From positions 50,190 to 114,189 of the forward strand of contig JAREWP010000063.1 in assembly GCA_029001845.1 (NCBI GenBank): 64,000 nucleotides of DNA, read 5' to 3'. Numbering within the stretch: position 1 is the stretch's first letter; each line of letters begins with the position of its first letter. The position numbers and the translations under genes were made by a program. Source of the stretch: Candidatus Magnetocorallium paracelense. GTDB lineage: Bacteria; Nitrospirota; Thermodesulfovibrionia; Thermodesulfovibrionales; Magnetobacteriaceae. Below, in pieces: positions 8,318 to 18,013 of the stretch. The notes under the pieces are model-generated. The model had not been told where the DNA came from and searched no databases. It saw nothing but the letters and a program-made list of their open reading frames with translations.

Positions 8318-9622
8318 TTAAAACTTAACTCGAAAACCACTCATAATGGCATCGATCTCATCAAAATCGGAACCGGGCCTGTCGAGATCGTGATAACGAT
8401 AGGCCAAAAAGTACTCCGTTCCCAGATTGGAGAAATCCTGGACAAAGTGTAATCCATAGGACTCTGCGTCATCTCTGTCTTCGTCAACATCATTATTTAA
8501 AGCATAATCAATGGAAAACATCGATTCGCCGAATTTGAAAAAGCCTTTACGAAACCCCAGCTTTGCATAAAAAAAGGTCGGGTCGTCTCTGCCTGTAATT
8601 TCATAATCCCGCCATCCCCCGGCAACTGTCAGATTTAAACCACTGCTGTGCAAAACAGAGGCGGAACCGCTGTATTGATTATCTATATCTTTTTTGCTGC
8701 CTTCATTATTGGGGTCCGCCCAGGCAGCGGCAGCGGCAATTTTATAATCTCCCAATTTCGCACTATAGCGCAAAGCAACATCACCTCCACTGCCGGACAG
8801 TACTGACGCAGACGCTTTAAAACCATAAAACGCAGGCGTGTCGTATCTGACCCGATCATCGCGGGTAAGTCCGTCAAAATTATTGAACACATCGTTAACA
8901 TTGGTATCGGACAACGAACCGGTGTCATTATCATAAAACAAAATTCCGCCGGACATGGCTGCGATCAAAGAGTAGGCCACAACATCGGTACCGGACAAAT
9001 CGACTTCCGATGAACCGTTGGAAGCAGTATCGCCTTTACCGACAGAGAGTTTCCCGAACTTTTTCGAATCTACAAACACATCGATGTGACGATCGGTAAA
9101 GCTGTCTCCTTCAACATTGTTTTTATCTATCTGACTTACAACATCGCTTGGATTCTGCTGGTATTCGAGCTCTACTTTCATTCCCACAGTGGTATCGTCA
9201 TTTGCTTTGACCTTTCCAAGAACTCCCAGCCTTGAAGATGTCGTATCATTATCTACAGAGAAAGTTTCCGAACTGTCACCGTCACTGACGTACATGAAAG
9301 CACGGTTCACCTGACCGTAAAGCTGAACACTGACTTTATCGCTTCGTGAGCGAACGATCTCTGAAGAGCCCGAGGCAGAGGCTGATTCAGTGGAAGTTTC
9401 ATCAGGTTTTTTAAGGGTTTTTGTCAGTACCTCCAATTGCTTTCTCAACTCTTTAATATCTTTGGCCTGTGCATCGATCTGTTCCTGTTGCATTTGAATA
9501 ATCCGTTCCATACGATTCAGCATTTCCTCATCTACAGCATATACCCGATCTGCAAAAAGCAAAGAAAACACGATTGCAATAAAAAGCAAAATCTTTATTC
9601 CCTTTCCTGATTCCATAGTCAT
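8318..9622 (-). CDS. Outer-membrane porin with N-terminal coiled coil
   Basis: 434 residues from the ATG at 9622, which follows a strong AAGGAGGGG site; the open frame runs further up but without signals. A signal peptide (GIKILLFIAIVFSLLF, cleavage near YAVDEE) leads into a Gln/Glu-rich heptad region (MLNRMERIIQMQQEQIDAQA and on, about 40 residues) typical of trimeric porins. A beta-rich barrel with many aromatic-alternating strands follows and ends in VKF, the terminal Phe expected by the BAM machinery. It resembles the Gram-negative porin superfamily; substrate unknown. It stands alone, with repeat A downstream. Confidence 0.85.
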   Translation of the reverse strand: MTMESGKGIKILLFIAIVFSLLFADRVYAVDEEMLNRMERIIQMQQEQIDAQAKDIKELRKQLEVLTKTLKKPDETSTESASASGSSEIVRSRSDKVSVQLYGQVNRAFMYVSDGDSSETFSVDNDTTSSRLGVLGKVKANDDTTVGMKVELEYQQNPSDVVSQIDKNNVEGDSFTDRHIDVFVDSKKFGKLSVGKGDTASNGSSEVDLSGTDVVAYSLIAAMSGGILFYDNDTGSLSDTNVNDVFNNFDGLTRDDRVRYDTPAFYGFKASASVLSGSGGDVALRYSAKLGDYKIAAAAAWADPNNEGSKKDIDNQYSGSASVLHSSGLNLTVAGGWRDYEITGRDDPTFFYAKLGFRKGFFKFGESMFSIDYALNNDVDEDRDDAESYGLHFVQDFSNLGTEYFLAYRYHDLDRPGSDFDEIDAIMSGFRVKF

Positions 9623-10162
9623 AACGTGCCCCTCCTTTTTAAATAGTACCCATTTTAATAAATGACTCGGTTCGATAGAAAACTGATGAAAAAGTAAAAC
9701 GAAACAGAAAAAAATATAAAACGATAGAGTTTCATATTTTAAAATGCAAAAAATAGAACGCAGATGACGCAGATTTTCGGGATTTACGCAGATTAGTAAC
9801 TTAAGGAAAAATATTCTATGCAAAAGGACAACAATATTTTTTTTACTTACGCCTGTCGCCTTTGTCGGCAACCGTATCTAAATGACAGCTTGTCGGATTA
9901 GTTTAACAAAAAATCCTGAAAATCATGTTAATCTGCCTTCTATTTGAATTTATTTTTCTGAAAAACTACATAGTTAAGAAATTGGAAACCGCTAAAGTAT
10001 AGCACAACAGGATAAAAGATTGATATAAGCGTATATGGCAATAATTTAACGCAGATTTAGTCGCTTATAAGTTAAGCTTTTGTCATAATGAAACAACAAG
10101 AAAACCATTTATAAAATCAAAACAAGTTTTTTATAATACCTCAACAAATTTTATGGTAGTAT
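9623..10162. other. Intergenic region with short degenerate repeats
   Basis: Divergent promoter region between the porin and a cyclase gene. It holds pieces of a dispersed short repeat (AACGCAGATGACGCAGATTT near 9759 and AACGCAGATTTAG near 10050). I see no gene and no clear operator. Confidence 0.5.
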
Positions 10163-11410
10163 TTGATCGATCAGTCGGTATATATGATTACTGAACTTGA
10201 CAACAGGATTTATGGAACCAATAAAAGCAGAATAATCGAAGAATTTTTTTCCAACAGCGCCCATTTCCCAATAGTATTAATTTTTGTTGAGCTCTTTACG
10301 GAAGGTTTTTATGAGTTTATAAGAGAACCTGACTTATATGCCATATCTTTCTCTGCCCTTTTACAGGCACATTTCATCGGAAATCGTTATTCCAACAGTT
10401 ATAAACGACAACTTTTTGGAAATCTCATCGGTCCGTCGGTATACACCATATTCGAAGTTCCGATTGAGGGGCTTGTAAGTTTTCTCTCCAATCCAATTCA
10501 CACTGCATATTGGTGTTTCTCATTGACTATCGGAATATCTCGAAGCATTCAATTGCATACTTCAGGCAATATTCATAGTTGCTTCATAATTATCGAAAAT
10601 ATTGTTCGCACAAATATACTTTTCGTCGGTTACTGGATTTTCGAGGTAATGACAGAGGACAAATATACAGATGTAAGTATATTTTTTTCCAATATGAGCC
10701 ATTTGTATATTTTTATAGTGATCACCTTGTCAGGTCTTATCATAGGTGTATCAAAAACCACGAACAAACAATATATGGATCTCCTTAGAAGAACGGCAAC
10801 GCAATTAAAGGAGTACTCTCAGTGGTTGTTAGGCGATATTCTTCTTACTCAGGCAGTAACCGATCCATTATCCCTTTCTTTACAAAGGATAAACAGATAT
10901 GTTCTATTCATGGACATAAGGGGTTTTACTAAGTGGTGCGAGTCACAGATGCCTGAAGATGTGGTCAAGGTAGTAAACAACTATTATTTAACTGCTGAAA
11001 CTGTCTGGTCAAAGTTTCCCGTAATTAAGACAAAACTTACAGGTGATGAGGTGTTAATAGTCTTTTCTTCCGGTGATACAGCCTTGAAAGCAGCGTTATT
11101 GTTGAGGGAAAGAATCGAAGATTTCCTGGGGTCATTCGGTCTGTCGGCAGGAATAGGTGTTCATTCAGGCCCTCTTATCGAGGGACTGGTAGGCAGTAAA
11201 AAGGTAAAGGCCTACGATATTATAGGCGATACGGTAAATACGGCAAAGAGACTTTGCGACAATGCAATCGGCGGCGAGATATTGATTTCTGACGGGTTCC
11301 CTGAGAAGTTGAGGAAACAAACTGCTTTTAGTGGTCAAAGAGAGATAATGGTAAAGGGGAAAAACAGTCCCATAAAGGTTTATTCGGTGAAGGGACTTAA
11401 GGAAAATTAA
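10163..11410 (+). CDS. Membrane-anchored class III adenylate cyclase
   Basis: 415 residues. About 200 N-terminal residues contain several hydrophobic segments (for example FPIVLIFVELF, SHLYIFIVITLSGLIIG) resembling an integral membrane sensor or anchor. The cyclase domain (about 245-410) has both metal Asp (FMDIRGFTKW and LTGDEVLIVF), and KAYDIIGDTVNTAKRL holds the Asp typical of ATP-specific enzymes and the catalytic Asn/Arg. Unlike the cyclase at 1.5 kb, this one therefore reads as a true adenylate cyclase. The start is TTG at 10163 or more likely ATG at 10184 (residue 8); neither has a clear ribosome site. No cAMP receptor gene is nearby. Confidence 0.85.
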   Translation: MIDQSVYMITELDNRIYGTNKSRIIEEFFSNSAHFPIVLIFVELFTEGFYEFIREPDLYAISFSALLQAHFIGNRYSNSYKRQLFGNLIGPSVYTIFEVPIEGLVSFLSNPIHTAYWCFSLTIGISRSIQLHTSGNIHSCFIIIENIVRTNILFVGYWIFEVMTEDKYTDVSIFFSNMSHLYIFIVITLSGLIIGVSKTTNKQYMDLLRRTATQLKEYSQWLLGDILLTQAVTDPLSLSLQRINRYVLFMDIRGFTKWCESQMPEDVVKVVNNYYLTAETVWSKFPVIKTKLTGDEVLIVFSSGDTALKAALLLRERIEDFLGSFGLSAGIGVHSGPLIEGLVGSKKVKAYDIIGDTVNTAKRLCDNAIGGEILISDGFPEKLRKQTAFSGQREIMVKGKNSPIKVYSVKGLKEN

Positions 11411-11437
11411 AAAACTCAATGGAACAAAAAACGGGAT

Positions 11438-11673
11438 ATGGGGAGCACGATAGGAGTCATTGCGGGAATAATCTTTTTTGCACCATTTGGAATTATAATC
11501 GGACCCTTTAAAATGTGATAGGAGCCCTTATCGGTGAAATGATTGGCGGAAAAAAACTTTCCGAAGCATTAAAGCCTGCATTCGGCTCTTTCATCGGATT
11601 TCTTTTTGGTACGGCAATAAAACTCTCCCTGACATTGGTAATGGGATATCATTTTGTTGTAAATATTTTATGA
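11438..11673 (+). pseudogene. DUF456-family membrane protein remnant with frameshift
   Basis: Two frames read on from each other. The first, from ATG 11438, gives GVIAGIIFFAPFGIIIGPF and ends at TGA 11516. The next frame continues VIGALIGEMIGG, KLSEALKPAFGSFIGFLFG and LSLTLVMGYHFV, ending at TGA 11671. Together they match the glycine-rich repeated membrane half of DUF456 proteins. The N-terminal half of the family is missing and a frameshift lies near 11513, so the gene is dead. Confidence 0.65.
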
Positions 11674-11723
11674 GCTGCGGACGTTAGCTTATCATCAACC
11701 ACGACAACCTAAAAAAAGCATAT

Positions 11724-11863
11724 AGCTGTCAGCCATCATCTGTCAGCTTTTTAATTGGAACACTTTACAGTTCAAAACACATTCACCCGTAAGGGAAAGC
11801 TTATAATTGGCGTAATATCAATACTTTCCTTAGCTGAAGGCTGAACGCTGACAGCTGACTGCT
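11724..11863. repeat. Palindromic repeat B, copy 2
   Basis: Terminal inverted segments AGCTGTCAGCCATCATCTG and GCTGAACGCTGACAGCTGAC flank the conserved CACCCGTAAGGGAAAGCTT centre. It lies between convergent sequences, just after the 3' end of the REC-GGDEF gene on the minus strand, with T-runs outside. Confidence 0.8.
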
Positions 11864-11873
11864 GTTTTTATAT

Positions 11874-13181
11874 TCAACGTTCTTTACTCTGCTCTAAAAT
11901 AAAATACAATCCCTTTGTAACCTCCAGGATATTACCGAGATGAACTCTGTATTCATCCGTCACCTCAACGCCTTTATCCATTAGAGCTGCCAAATGAGTT
12001 TCCCACTCCCAATGGCCCCATGCGCCCTTGTTTCTTTTGACAAACGCTGCACTGGCCCTGCTGACAACAGAAACGATATGATCGATATTTTCAGTGGGTT
12101 GATTTGGTGTATATAACGCTGACAACGATTCAGACAACAATCCGAGATTCAACTGTATTCGCTCCGAAATATCAAAGCCCTCTTTTTGTAAATTATGAAT
12201 AAATACGCTCCACTTCTCGATATTCCCGGACGTTCTGTTTAAGATCAGAAACTGAACAGTATGTTCTATTAAATTATCCACTGTTATATCGAGTTTCGAG
12301 TTGATAAAATATTGTTTCCCTCCCGAGTTTTTCGCCACATACATGGAAGTATCGGCGTTTTTTATTAAAGTCTCCAAGTCGGCTCCGTCGCTTGGAAAAA
12401 TACTTATCCCTATACTTACACCAATCGAGCATGTAAATTCACTGAAATCGAAAGGTTCCCCAAGTTGTGTAATGATCTTCCGAGCTACGATTTCCACATC
12501 TTTGATGGAAGATAAATCGGAAAGAATGATGTTGAATTCATCGCCTCCGATACGCGCCACAGTATCCGACTTTCGCACACAGTCACTGAGTCTTCCGGCA
12601 ACTTCACAGAGTAGTTTATCCCCTGCATCATGACCGAAATTATCGTTAACAGGTTTAAAATTATCGAGGTCTAAAAATAGTAAGGCAAACATTCTGTTGC
12701 ATCTTTTGCTGTTATTAATTAACTGATTCAATCGGTCAATAAACACATTTCTGTTTGGAAGACCGGTGAGAGAATCGAAATAGGCCATCTTGTTTAAATC
12801 GCTTTGTAGTTTATGTTTATGCAAAGCGATTTCAATATTGGAATATAACTCTCTGTCTTCAAATGGTTTGATGATATAACCAAAGGGCTCTGTCGATTTT
12901 GCTCGTTTAAGTATCTTTTGATCGGAATGAGCAGTAAGATAAATAACGGGAATATTGAATTGTGAATAAATTCTTTCGGCAGATTCGATTCCGTCCATTT
13001 TTCCCGCCAGCATAATGTCCATTAAAACGAGATCGGGTTTATCTTCTTCTGCTTTTTTAATGGCCTCTTCGCCGGAATTTACGACCGATGTTACAATGTA
13101 CCCCAAGTCCTCGAGCGTTAATTCCAGATCGGAAGCGACGACTTCTTCATCTTCTACAATTTGAATTCTTTTACCTGTCAT
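11874..13181 (-). CDS. Response regulator with GGDEF output and extra C-terminal domain
   Basis: About 435 residues from the ATG at 13181 (a TTG five codons upstream is weaker). The receiver (1-125) has the phospho-Asp in LVLMDIML (about residue 55) and Lys in YIIKPFED. The GGDEF domain (130-295) has an intact RIGGDEFNIIL motif and an RKSD I-site five residues before it, so it should be an active, product-inhibited diguanylate cyclase. The last 130 residues are helical with no family I recognise. The gene lies downstream of the HisKA_2 kinase gene at 13471 on the same strand, separated by repeats, and is a plausible partner of it. Confidence 0.85.
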   Translation of the reverse strand: MTGKRIQIVEDEEVVASDLELTLEDLGYIVTSVVNSGEEAIKKAEEDKPDLVLMDIMLAGKMDGIESAERIYSQFNIPVIYLTAHSDQKILKRAKSTEPFGYIIKPFEDRELYSNIEIALHKHKLQSDLNKMAYFDSLTGLPNRNVFIDRLNQLINNSKRCNRMFALLFLDLDNFKPVNDNFGHDAGDKLLCEVAGRLSDCVRKSDTVARIGGDEFNIILSDLSSIKDVEIVARKIITQLGEPFDFSEFTCSIGVSIGISIFPSDGADLETLIKNADTSMYVAKNSGGKQYFINSKLDITVDNLIEHTVQFLILNRTSGNIEKWSVFIHNLQKEGFDISERIQLNLGLLSESLSALYTPNQPTENIDHIVSVVSRASAAFVKRNKGAWGHWEWETHLAALMDKGVEVTDEYRVHLGNILEVTKGLYFILEQSKER

Positions 13182-13198
13182 TTTGTATAATCCCAAAA

Positions 13199-13321
13199 AC
13201 AGCAGTCAGCTCTCTGTTTTCAACGTTTTACATGAAAGTTTGCAAATCACTTTTAGGTGAGCGCTGTTTTTAACGTAACGCTTTGATTTTCCTAAGCTGA
13301 CTGCTGATCGCTAATTGCTGT
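13199..13321. repeat. Palindromic repeat B, copy 3 (divergent)
   Basis: Ends ACAGCAGTCAGCTCTCTG and GCTGACTGCTGATCGCTAAT are recognisable, while the centre (TTTTAGGTGAGCGCTG) has diverged. It sits upstream of the REC-GGDEF start. Confidence 0.55.
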
Positions 13322-13355
13322 TTTAGCTTAATTGATACCCCAAACACAAGGTTAT

Positions 13356-13454
13356 GTAGGGGCAGACCTGCCTGTCTGCCCAGGCGGTGGCGATAGAGCA
13401 AACGCGCCGGAGTACCGACCGCGGCCGAGGCGAACACAGAGGTTCGCCCCTATG
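13356..13454. repeat. Repeat E (GTAGGGGCAGACC type), copy 1
   Basis: Starts GTAGGGGCAGACCTG and ends GGTTCGCCCCTATG, the two ends forming GC-rich arms. It is a widespread type of intergenic repeat in environmental bacteria. The inverse copy is at 18466-18563. It follows the kinase gene stop on the minus strand. Confidence 0.7.
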
Positions 13455-13470
13455 AAAATTGTTTATACTC

Positions 13471-15318
13471 TCATGCTTCGCAGTGACTTTCGTTAGTCTT
13501 TACTCCTTTGAAGTCTGCAATAACTTCCATACCGTCATTGCTGCGCAAAGTCCACTCTCCGTTTAACTGTTTTAAAAAAGTTTTAATAAGGTGTATGCCT
13601 AACGTTTTGGGCTTTTCCAATTCAACGTCATCAGGTATCCCGATTCCGTTATCTCTATATCGTAATCGAAACCTTTCATTGCCGGCTCTGTGTAATTGAA
13701 TAGTGATTATACCATTTTTGTCCTTTGGGAAAGCGTATTTTATGGAATTGGTAATAAGCTCATTAAGAATTAATCCAAGGGGTATTGCCGTATCGATCGT
13801 AAAATAGATTTTTTCTACTTCCATGTTCAATGTTATTTTGTCTGTGGCGACATTATAAGATCGTAATAATTCATCTGAAACGGATTTTATATAATCATTA
13901 AGATCGATATTCGCAAAATCATTAGCCATATACAGTTTTTCATGAATTAGAGCCATCGATCGGATTCTGCTTCGACAATCGTCGAGTATAGTCTTTATAT
14001 CGATATCCCTGTCTTTAATAAATCTTGACTGAAGACGAAGGAGGCTTGAAATAATCTGCAAATTATTTTTTACCCTGTGATGGATTTCGCTTAGTAACAA
14101 CTCTTTTTCTTGGAGAGAGGCCGTAACCTTTTCATTTGCTTCCATTATTTCCGATGTGCGCTCGCGCACAAGTTCCTCAAGATGACCGCTGTATCTCTTT
14201 AACTCCATAGTAGTCGATTCGATTTCCTTGAACATATATTGAAACTGCTTGTCAAGCATAACGATCTCATCGCCTCGCACAACATCCTCTCTTGCTATGC
14301 CAAGCTTTCGCGAGAAGGACATAACTCGATTATTCAGCTTTTTGACGTTTCTTGTCACCAAAACCATTACAATAATAAATGAAAATATCAAAACGACGTC
14401 GCCTAAGGCTCTGTTACTTCGTTCTTTTGAAAGAATCGATCCTGAGAGCTTTTTGTACTCCTCATTGGGGATGAAAGTGACAAATTTCATCTGAAGCTCG
14501 GAAGCTCCGTAATCAAAAAAAGATTTCCCTGTAATAAGAAACCTTTCTTTGTATGTATCAAGCGCAGCGCCTGGAGGGAGTAGTTCCGGATCGCTGCTGG
14601 AGACGATTTTTCCGGTTCCACTCTCAACCAATGCACTTAAAACCTTGTGAGCGATTTGTTCCTGAGAAGCTTTAAAAAAATTGTGGTCTACCGGAGAAAC
14701 AAGCATTAAAGAGGCTCTTTTTTCGCCTTTACTCTTAACGATGTATTCCGATCGAATAAGATAAGGAGTATCACCGAATAATGCCATATGACCCTGCCCC
14801 CGGCTTAAATCGATCAGCCGCTGAGTCGGGCGAAGTATTGATTCAGGTAGATTTTTGTTACGCCTTCCGTGATAAACCTCTCTGACATTCCCCTCATCGT
14901 CTACAAGGAGGGCGTAATTTATGTAAAAAAAATGACGTAAGATAGAAGGATTTGGGAGCCATATTGGAATGTCTGCATGGTATATAATTTGGCGATTATC
15001 GTTCTCAAACCATTGGCTTTTACTGATTTCGCCAATATAATCGTTAATAGCAGGATGGGAGATAATTATTTTAATAACTCCTGTGTGCATATTTATATAA
15101 GAAAAAAAGACACTCTGGCTCTCTTTTGCATCTTTTTTAAGCATTGCCATAAAATGAGTATTCAAACTCTTTCGAATACTCTCGGACTCGAGGTAGTCCA
15201 AACCGATCCAGGCTGAACAACCGACTGTAACTGTTAACAATACGGTTTTAATGGTTATCGGAATGCGGCGGAGGAAGAAAAAAAGACCCCTATTGGATGT
15301 GAAATCCTTATCGTTCAC
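13471..15318 (-). CDS. Membrane HisKA_2-type sensor histidine kinase paired with a PstS-like protein
   Basis: 615 residues. A membrane helix near 20-38 and a second near 305-325 ([16 protein letters not shown]) enclose a periplasmic sensor region of about 260 residues, Cache-like in pattern. A signalling linker follows, then the HisKA_2 phosphoacceptor box [18 protein letters not shown] (His near 413) and an HATPase_c domain ([23 protein letters not shown]). This family typically phosphorylates stand-alone receivers. Its start overlaps the stop of the upstream binding-protein gene by 4 bases (ATGA), so the two are translationally coupled. The likely model is that the solute-binding protein presents ligand to this kinase. 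Confidence 0.88.
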   Translation of the reverse strand: MNDKDFTSNRGLFFFLRRIPITIKTVLLTVTVGCSAWIGLDYLESESIRKSLNTHFMAMLKKDAKESQSVFFSYINMHTGVIKIIISHPAINDYIGEISKSQWFENDNRQIIYHADIPIWLPNPSILRHFFYINYALLVDDEGNVREVYHGRRNKNLPESILRPTQRLIDLSRGQGHMALFGDTPYLIRSEYIVKSKGEKRASLMLVSPVDHNFFKASQEQIAHKVLSALVESGTGKIVSSSDPELLPPGAALDTYKERFLITGKSFFDYGASELQMKFVTFIPNEEYKKLSGSILSKERSNRALGDVVLIFSFIIVMVLVTRNVKKLNNRVMSFSRKLGIAREDVVRGDEIVMLDKQFQYMFKEIESTTMELKRYSGHLEELVRERTSEIMEANEKVTASLQEKELLLSEIHHRVKNNLQIISSLLRLQSRFIKDRDIDIKTILDDCRSRIRSMALIHEKLYMANDFANIDLNDYIKSVSDELLRSYNVATDKITLNMEVEKIYFTIDTAIPLGLILNELITNSIKYAFPKDKNGIITIQLHRAGNERFRLRYRDNGIGIPDDVELEKPKTLGIHLIKTFLKQLNGEWTLRSNDGMEVIADFKGVKTNESHCEA

Positions 15319-16310
15319 TCAGGCGCCCCGACAAGTTCGCTGCCTTTAAATTTCCAGCCGGCTTCCATTAATTCGGCAGCAGGAATGATATTGTATTTCT
15401 CTTCGATATGTTTCACATTTTGCAACAGATAATCTGCCAGTTCCTTTGCTTTGGGATTCTCCAGGCCTTTCCCTTCCCATGTTGTTATGTTGAATATAAA
15501 ATGCAAAGGATATTTACCTGATACAAGATGTTGACGATTGACTGGGCTGTAGCCGTCGATTGTCAGAGCCTTAGGTGCATTCTTCTGAGGATATTGGTAA
15601 TAGGCCATATAAATCGACTCGAATCCACCGACAGCCCATCTGTTATTCGCAACCTGCTCGATAACCTCGGGTATACTCCCGACCTCATAAAGCCAGGGAC
15701 CAAACAAATCCTCTCTGTCAAGGAGTAAACGCCAGTGACCGGGCCTTAGCTTGCAATGGAGTCTTGTAACAACCTTAATATCTTCCTCCGGCTCCGGCTT
15801 TCCTTCACTGCCGGCGAGTTGCGACCAGTTCGTAATCTTACCTTGGAATATTCTCTGCGCCTCTTCAAAGGTAATATTATTAACAGGATTATCGGGATGA
15901 ACAAGGATTGTCAGAGAAGTTGCACCTACTGTGTGAAAACGAAGCTGTGGCAGTCTGTCCGTTGCGCCGGGCGAACAGCAGAATCCCCCTATATCGATTT
16001 CTTTACGGGCAAGCAGCCCGCCGGAAATCCCACATGTGCCCTTTTCTACGGCAATTTTCAGATTGTTGTCTTTTTCGAATTTATCTATAAATGGAAGAAA
16101 GAAGTGGTAAAAATGTTGATCCAATGAGACCGCGATGTCAGCATCTTTTGCCCAGGTATTATATTTGATATCCCTTTCCAACCATTCCTGATCCATCTCG
16201 GAAATTATAAAAGGATCTGTAAACATTTCGCCCTGCAAAGGATTGCTTTGAGCACCTGTTAACGATAGAATAAAAAAAAACATAATAACAGCAGATAAAA
16301 CAATCTTCAT
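15315..16310 (-). CDS. PstS-like periplasmic solute-binding protein without transporter
   Basis: 331 residues from the ATG at 16310, chosen because GGGAG sits 9-10 bases upstream; the 13 codons above it lack a site. A signal peptide ([20 protein letters not shown]) is clear. The fold pattern is that of the PBP-like/PstS family: [24 protein letters not shown], then [22 protein letters not shown] and [11 protein letters not shown], which in PstS proteins line the anion site. No pstC, pstA or pstB is present. Instead the gene overlaps a kinase by 4 bases and follows a GGDEF gene by 38 bases. The ligand (phosphate or another oxyanion) is an inference from the family only. Confidence 0.82.
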   Translation of the reverse strand: MKIVLSAVIMFFFILSLTGAQSNPLQGEMFTDPFIISEMDQEWLERDIKYNTWAKDADIAVSLDQHFYHFFLPFIDKFEKDNNLKIAVEKGTCGISGGLLARKEIDIGGFCCSPGATDRLPQLRFHTVGATSLTILVHPDNPVNNITFEEAQRIFQGKITNWSQLAGSEGKPEPEEDIKVVTRLHCKLRPGHWRLLLDREDLFGPWLYEVGSIPEVIEQVANNRWAVGGFESIYMAYYQYPQKNAPKALTIDGYSPVNRQHLVSGKYPLHFIFNITTWEGKGLENPKAKELADYLLQNVKHIEEKYNIIPAAELMEAGWKFKGSELVGAPE

Positions 16311-16348
16311 AAAATTAATCTCCCTTTGACACTGCCTTTTCGGCCGCA

Positions 16349-17371
16349 CTATTCATAAGGAGTAAACGATCCGACAGCAGCTTCTTTTCCTGCATAGATC
16401 GTGACTTTGTTACGGCCGTTGTTTTTAGAATGATAAAGCGCTATATCGGCTTCATGAATCATCTGTAGATAGTCTTTTACATCCTCTCGATTACCTGCAA
16501 TCCCCATGCTTATGGTTATTTTGATCATTATTCCGTTATAATCCGTTTCCATCTCTTCAACTGCTTTTCGTAACTGTTCACAAAGATCGAATGCTCCTTT
16601 TTCATTAATTCCGGGCAATACGAGCAGAAACTCCTCGCCTCCGTATCTTCCTGCAACACCTTTCAATCCTGCACCATTGGATATTTTTTTTGACACCTGC
16701 CTCAAAACTTCATCGCCGGCCAAATGTCCATAGTGATCGTTTATGGATTTGAAGTGATCAAGATCGAAAAGCGCTATGGAAAAGGGTGTCCCCCTCCCCT
16801 TTGTTTCATTAAAGAGGGATTCCGCCTTTTTTTCGATAAACCCTCTGTTGTACATCGATGTCAACACATCGTGATTTGTTATCTCTTCCAGTGTGGTTAT
16901 AACGTCCGTCAATTCTTCCAGTCTCTTCTGCGATAATGCGATGTCTGTCATATCCTGTATCGTTATGCACACAAAGATTTCACCGGTGTCGGAGTCCTGT
17001 ACAGGGACAAAAGTACAGTCCTGAATCATATATTCCGCCGACATTTCCGATGAGATGGCGCCGGAATGTTTAAATTTAAAGAGGTAAGGTCGCTGTTTCC
17101 AGGATATAAAGGAAAAACTTTTTACAAGCCTCACACTTTTCAGTTTCAGCTCAAGCCAGCTTTTGGGCAGTTCCGTGAAAACTTCAAATAAATCCCGACC
17201 TCTTATCTCATCGTTCCTGATCCCGCTGTGTTTTGCCATGAATCTATTCCATGAGAGGACTCTGTTTTGCGGATCAAGGACAATTACGCCGACATTCAGA
17301 TTTTCGAGTATCGATCCGTTTATTGATGATATGCAACGAATAGTCTCGTTTTCACTGTGATACAGGCTCAT
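16349..17371 (-). CDS. PAS-GGDEF diguanylate cyclase
   Basis: 340 residues, soluble. A PAS domain (about 15-130) contains NVGVIVLDPQNRVLSWN and the usual C-terminal VCITIQDMTDI. The GGDEF domain (about 165-330) carries RYGGEEFLLVL near residue 243, an active-type motif, but no RxxD inhibition site in front of it. The start ATG directly abuts the TAG of the CheC-like gene, and the SBP gene starts 38 bases after its stop, so it belongs to the same operon. A paralog with a damaged motif is at 19643-20620. Confidence 0.87.
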   Translation of the reverse strand: MSLYHSENETIRCISSINGSILENLNVGVIVLDPQNRVLSWNRFMAKHSGIRNDEIRGRDLFEVFTELPKSWLELKLKSVRLVKSFSFISWKQRPYLFKFKHSGAISSEMSAEYMIQDCTFVPVQDSDTGEIFVCITIQDMTDIALSQKRLEELTDVITTLEEITNHDVLTSMYNRGFIEKKAESLFNETKGRGTPFSIALFDLDHFKSINDHYGHLAGDEVLRQVSKKISNGAGLKGVAGRYGGEEFLLVLPGINEKGAFDLCEQLRKAVEEMETDYNGIMIKITISMGIAGNREDVKDYLQMIHEADIALYHSKNNGRNKVTIYAGKEAAVGSFTPYE

Positions 17372-18013
17372 CTACTCTTCCTCTACCAGCTCCGCTACGG
17401 CCTTATGCACCAGTTCATTGGCCTTTTCGGAAATGAATATGAGCAAGTCGCTTTTAAAATACTTGTCTCTCAGGACAAAAGTTATCTTCGCCAGGAGCGT
17501 GTAGTCCCACTTCAAATTTCTTCTCTGAAATATCTCGTAGGCCAATTTTTTCAGCGCCCTGTTTTCAGATATCAGCTTTGGTTGCGTAAAGGACATCTCT
17601 CTGTCAAAAAGCTGGGTAGAGATACTGTTCAGACACACTCCGACCATCAAATTGCACATCTCATACATAAAATCGATCTCTCCGGTCTGATCCATTTTCT
17701 CATCGAGTCCCAATATATCGGACAGACTTCTCCGAGTCTCCTCATTCAAAATGACAACGGCCTCGCCGTCTACAAAAATATCATTATAAAATCCCTGTTT
17801 AAAACAAACAACCGGTTCGCTCTCTTCAAACACACTCTCCTTCAGAACAGTGTTGACCACCTTCTCGGCTTCTACGATTTTGATTTCCGGCACCTTTAAA
17901 TCGACAAATGACTTCAGCAGCACAGCAAGATCGGAAGCCGCCCTGCCCATTGCAATATTAAATGTCTCTTTCAGTTCATCGAACTCGTCTTCATTATAGT
18001 TTATTTTCATCAT
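17372..18013 (-). CDS. CheC/CheX-like receiver phosphatase
   Basis: 213 residues. Two copies of the CheC-family active-site pattern (D/S-x3-E-x2-N) are seen: DELKETFNIAMGRAA (residues about 12-26) and DFMYEMCNLMVG (about 115-126). In CheC and CheX these Glu/Asn pairs remove phosphate from CheY. The gene overlaps the stop of an upstream stand-alone receiver gene by 4 bases, which strongly suggests that receiver is its substrate. It is not near the chemotaxis genes at 32-46 kb. The family assignment rests on the paired motifs; overall similarity looks distant. Confidence 0.72.
   Translation of the reverse strand: MMKINYNEDEFDELKETFNIAMGRAASDLAVLLKSFVDLKVPEIKIVEAEKVVNTVLKESVFEESEPVVCFKQGFYNDIFVDGEAVVILNEETRRSLSDILGLDEKMDQTGEIDFMYEMCNLMVGVCLNSISTQLFDREMSFTQPKLISENRALKKLAYEIFQRRNLKWDYTLLAKITFVLRDKYFKSDLLIFISEKANELVHKAVAELVEEE

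Noticed and set aside
7997..8452. 151-codon plus-strand open frame
   Set aside because: It runs through repeat A and then antisense to the porin 3' end; no ribosome site and no family.
9623..9871. Upstream extension of the porin reading frame (83 codons)
   Set aside because: The ATG at 9622 has a strong AAGGAGGGG site and a signal peptide right after it; the extension has neither.
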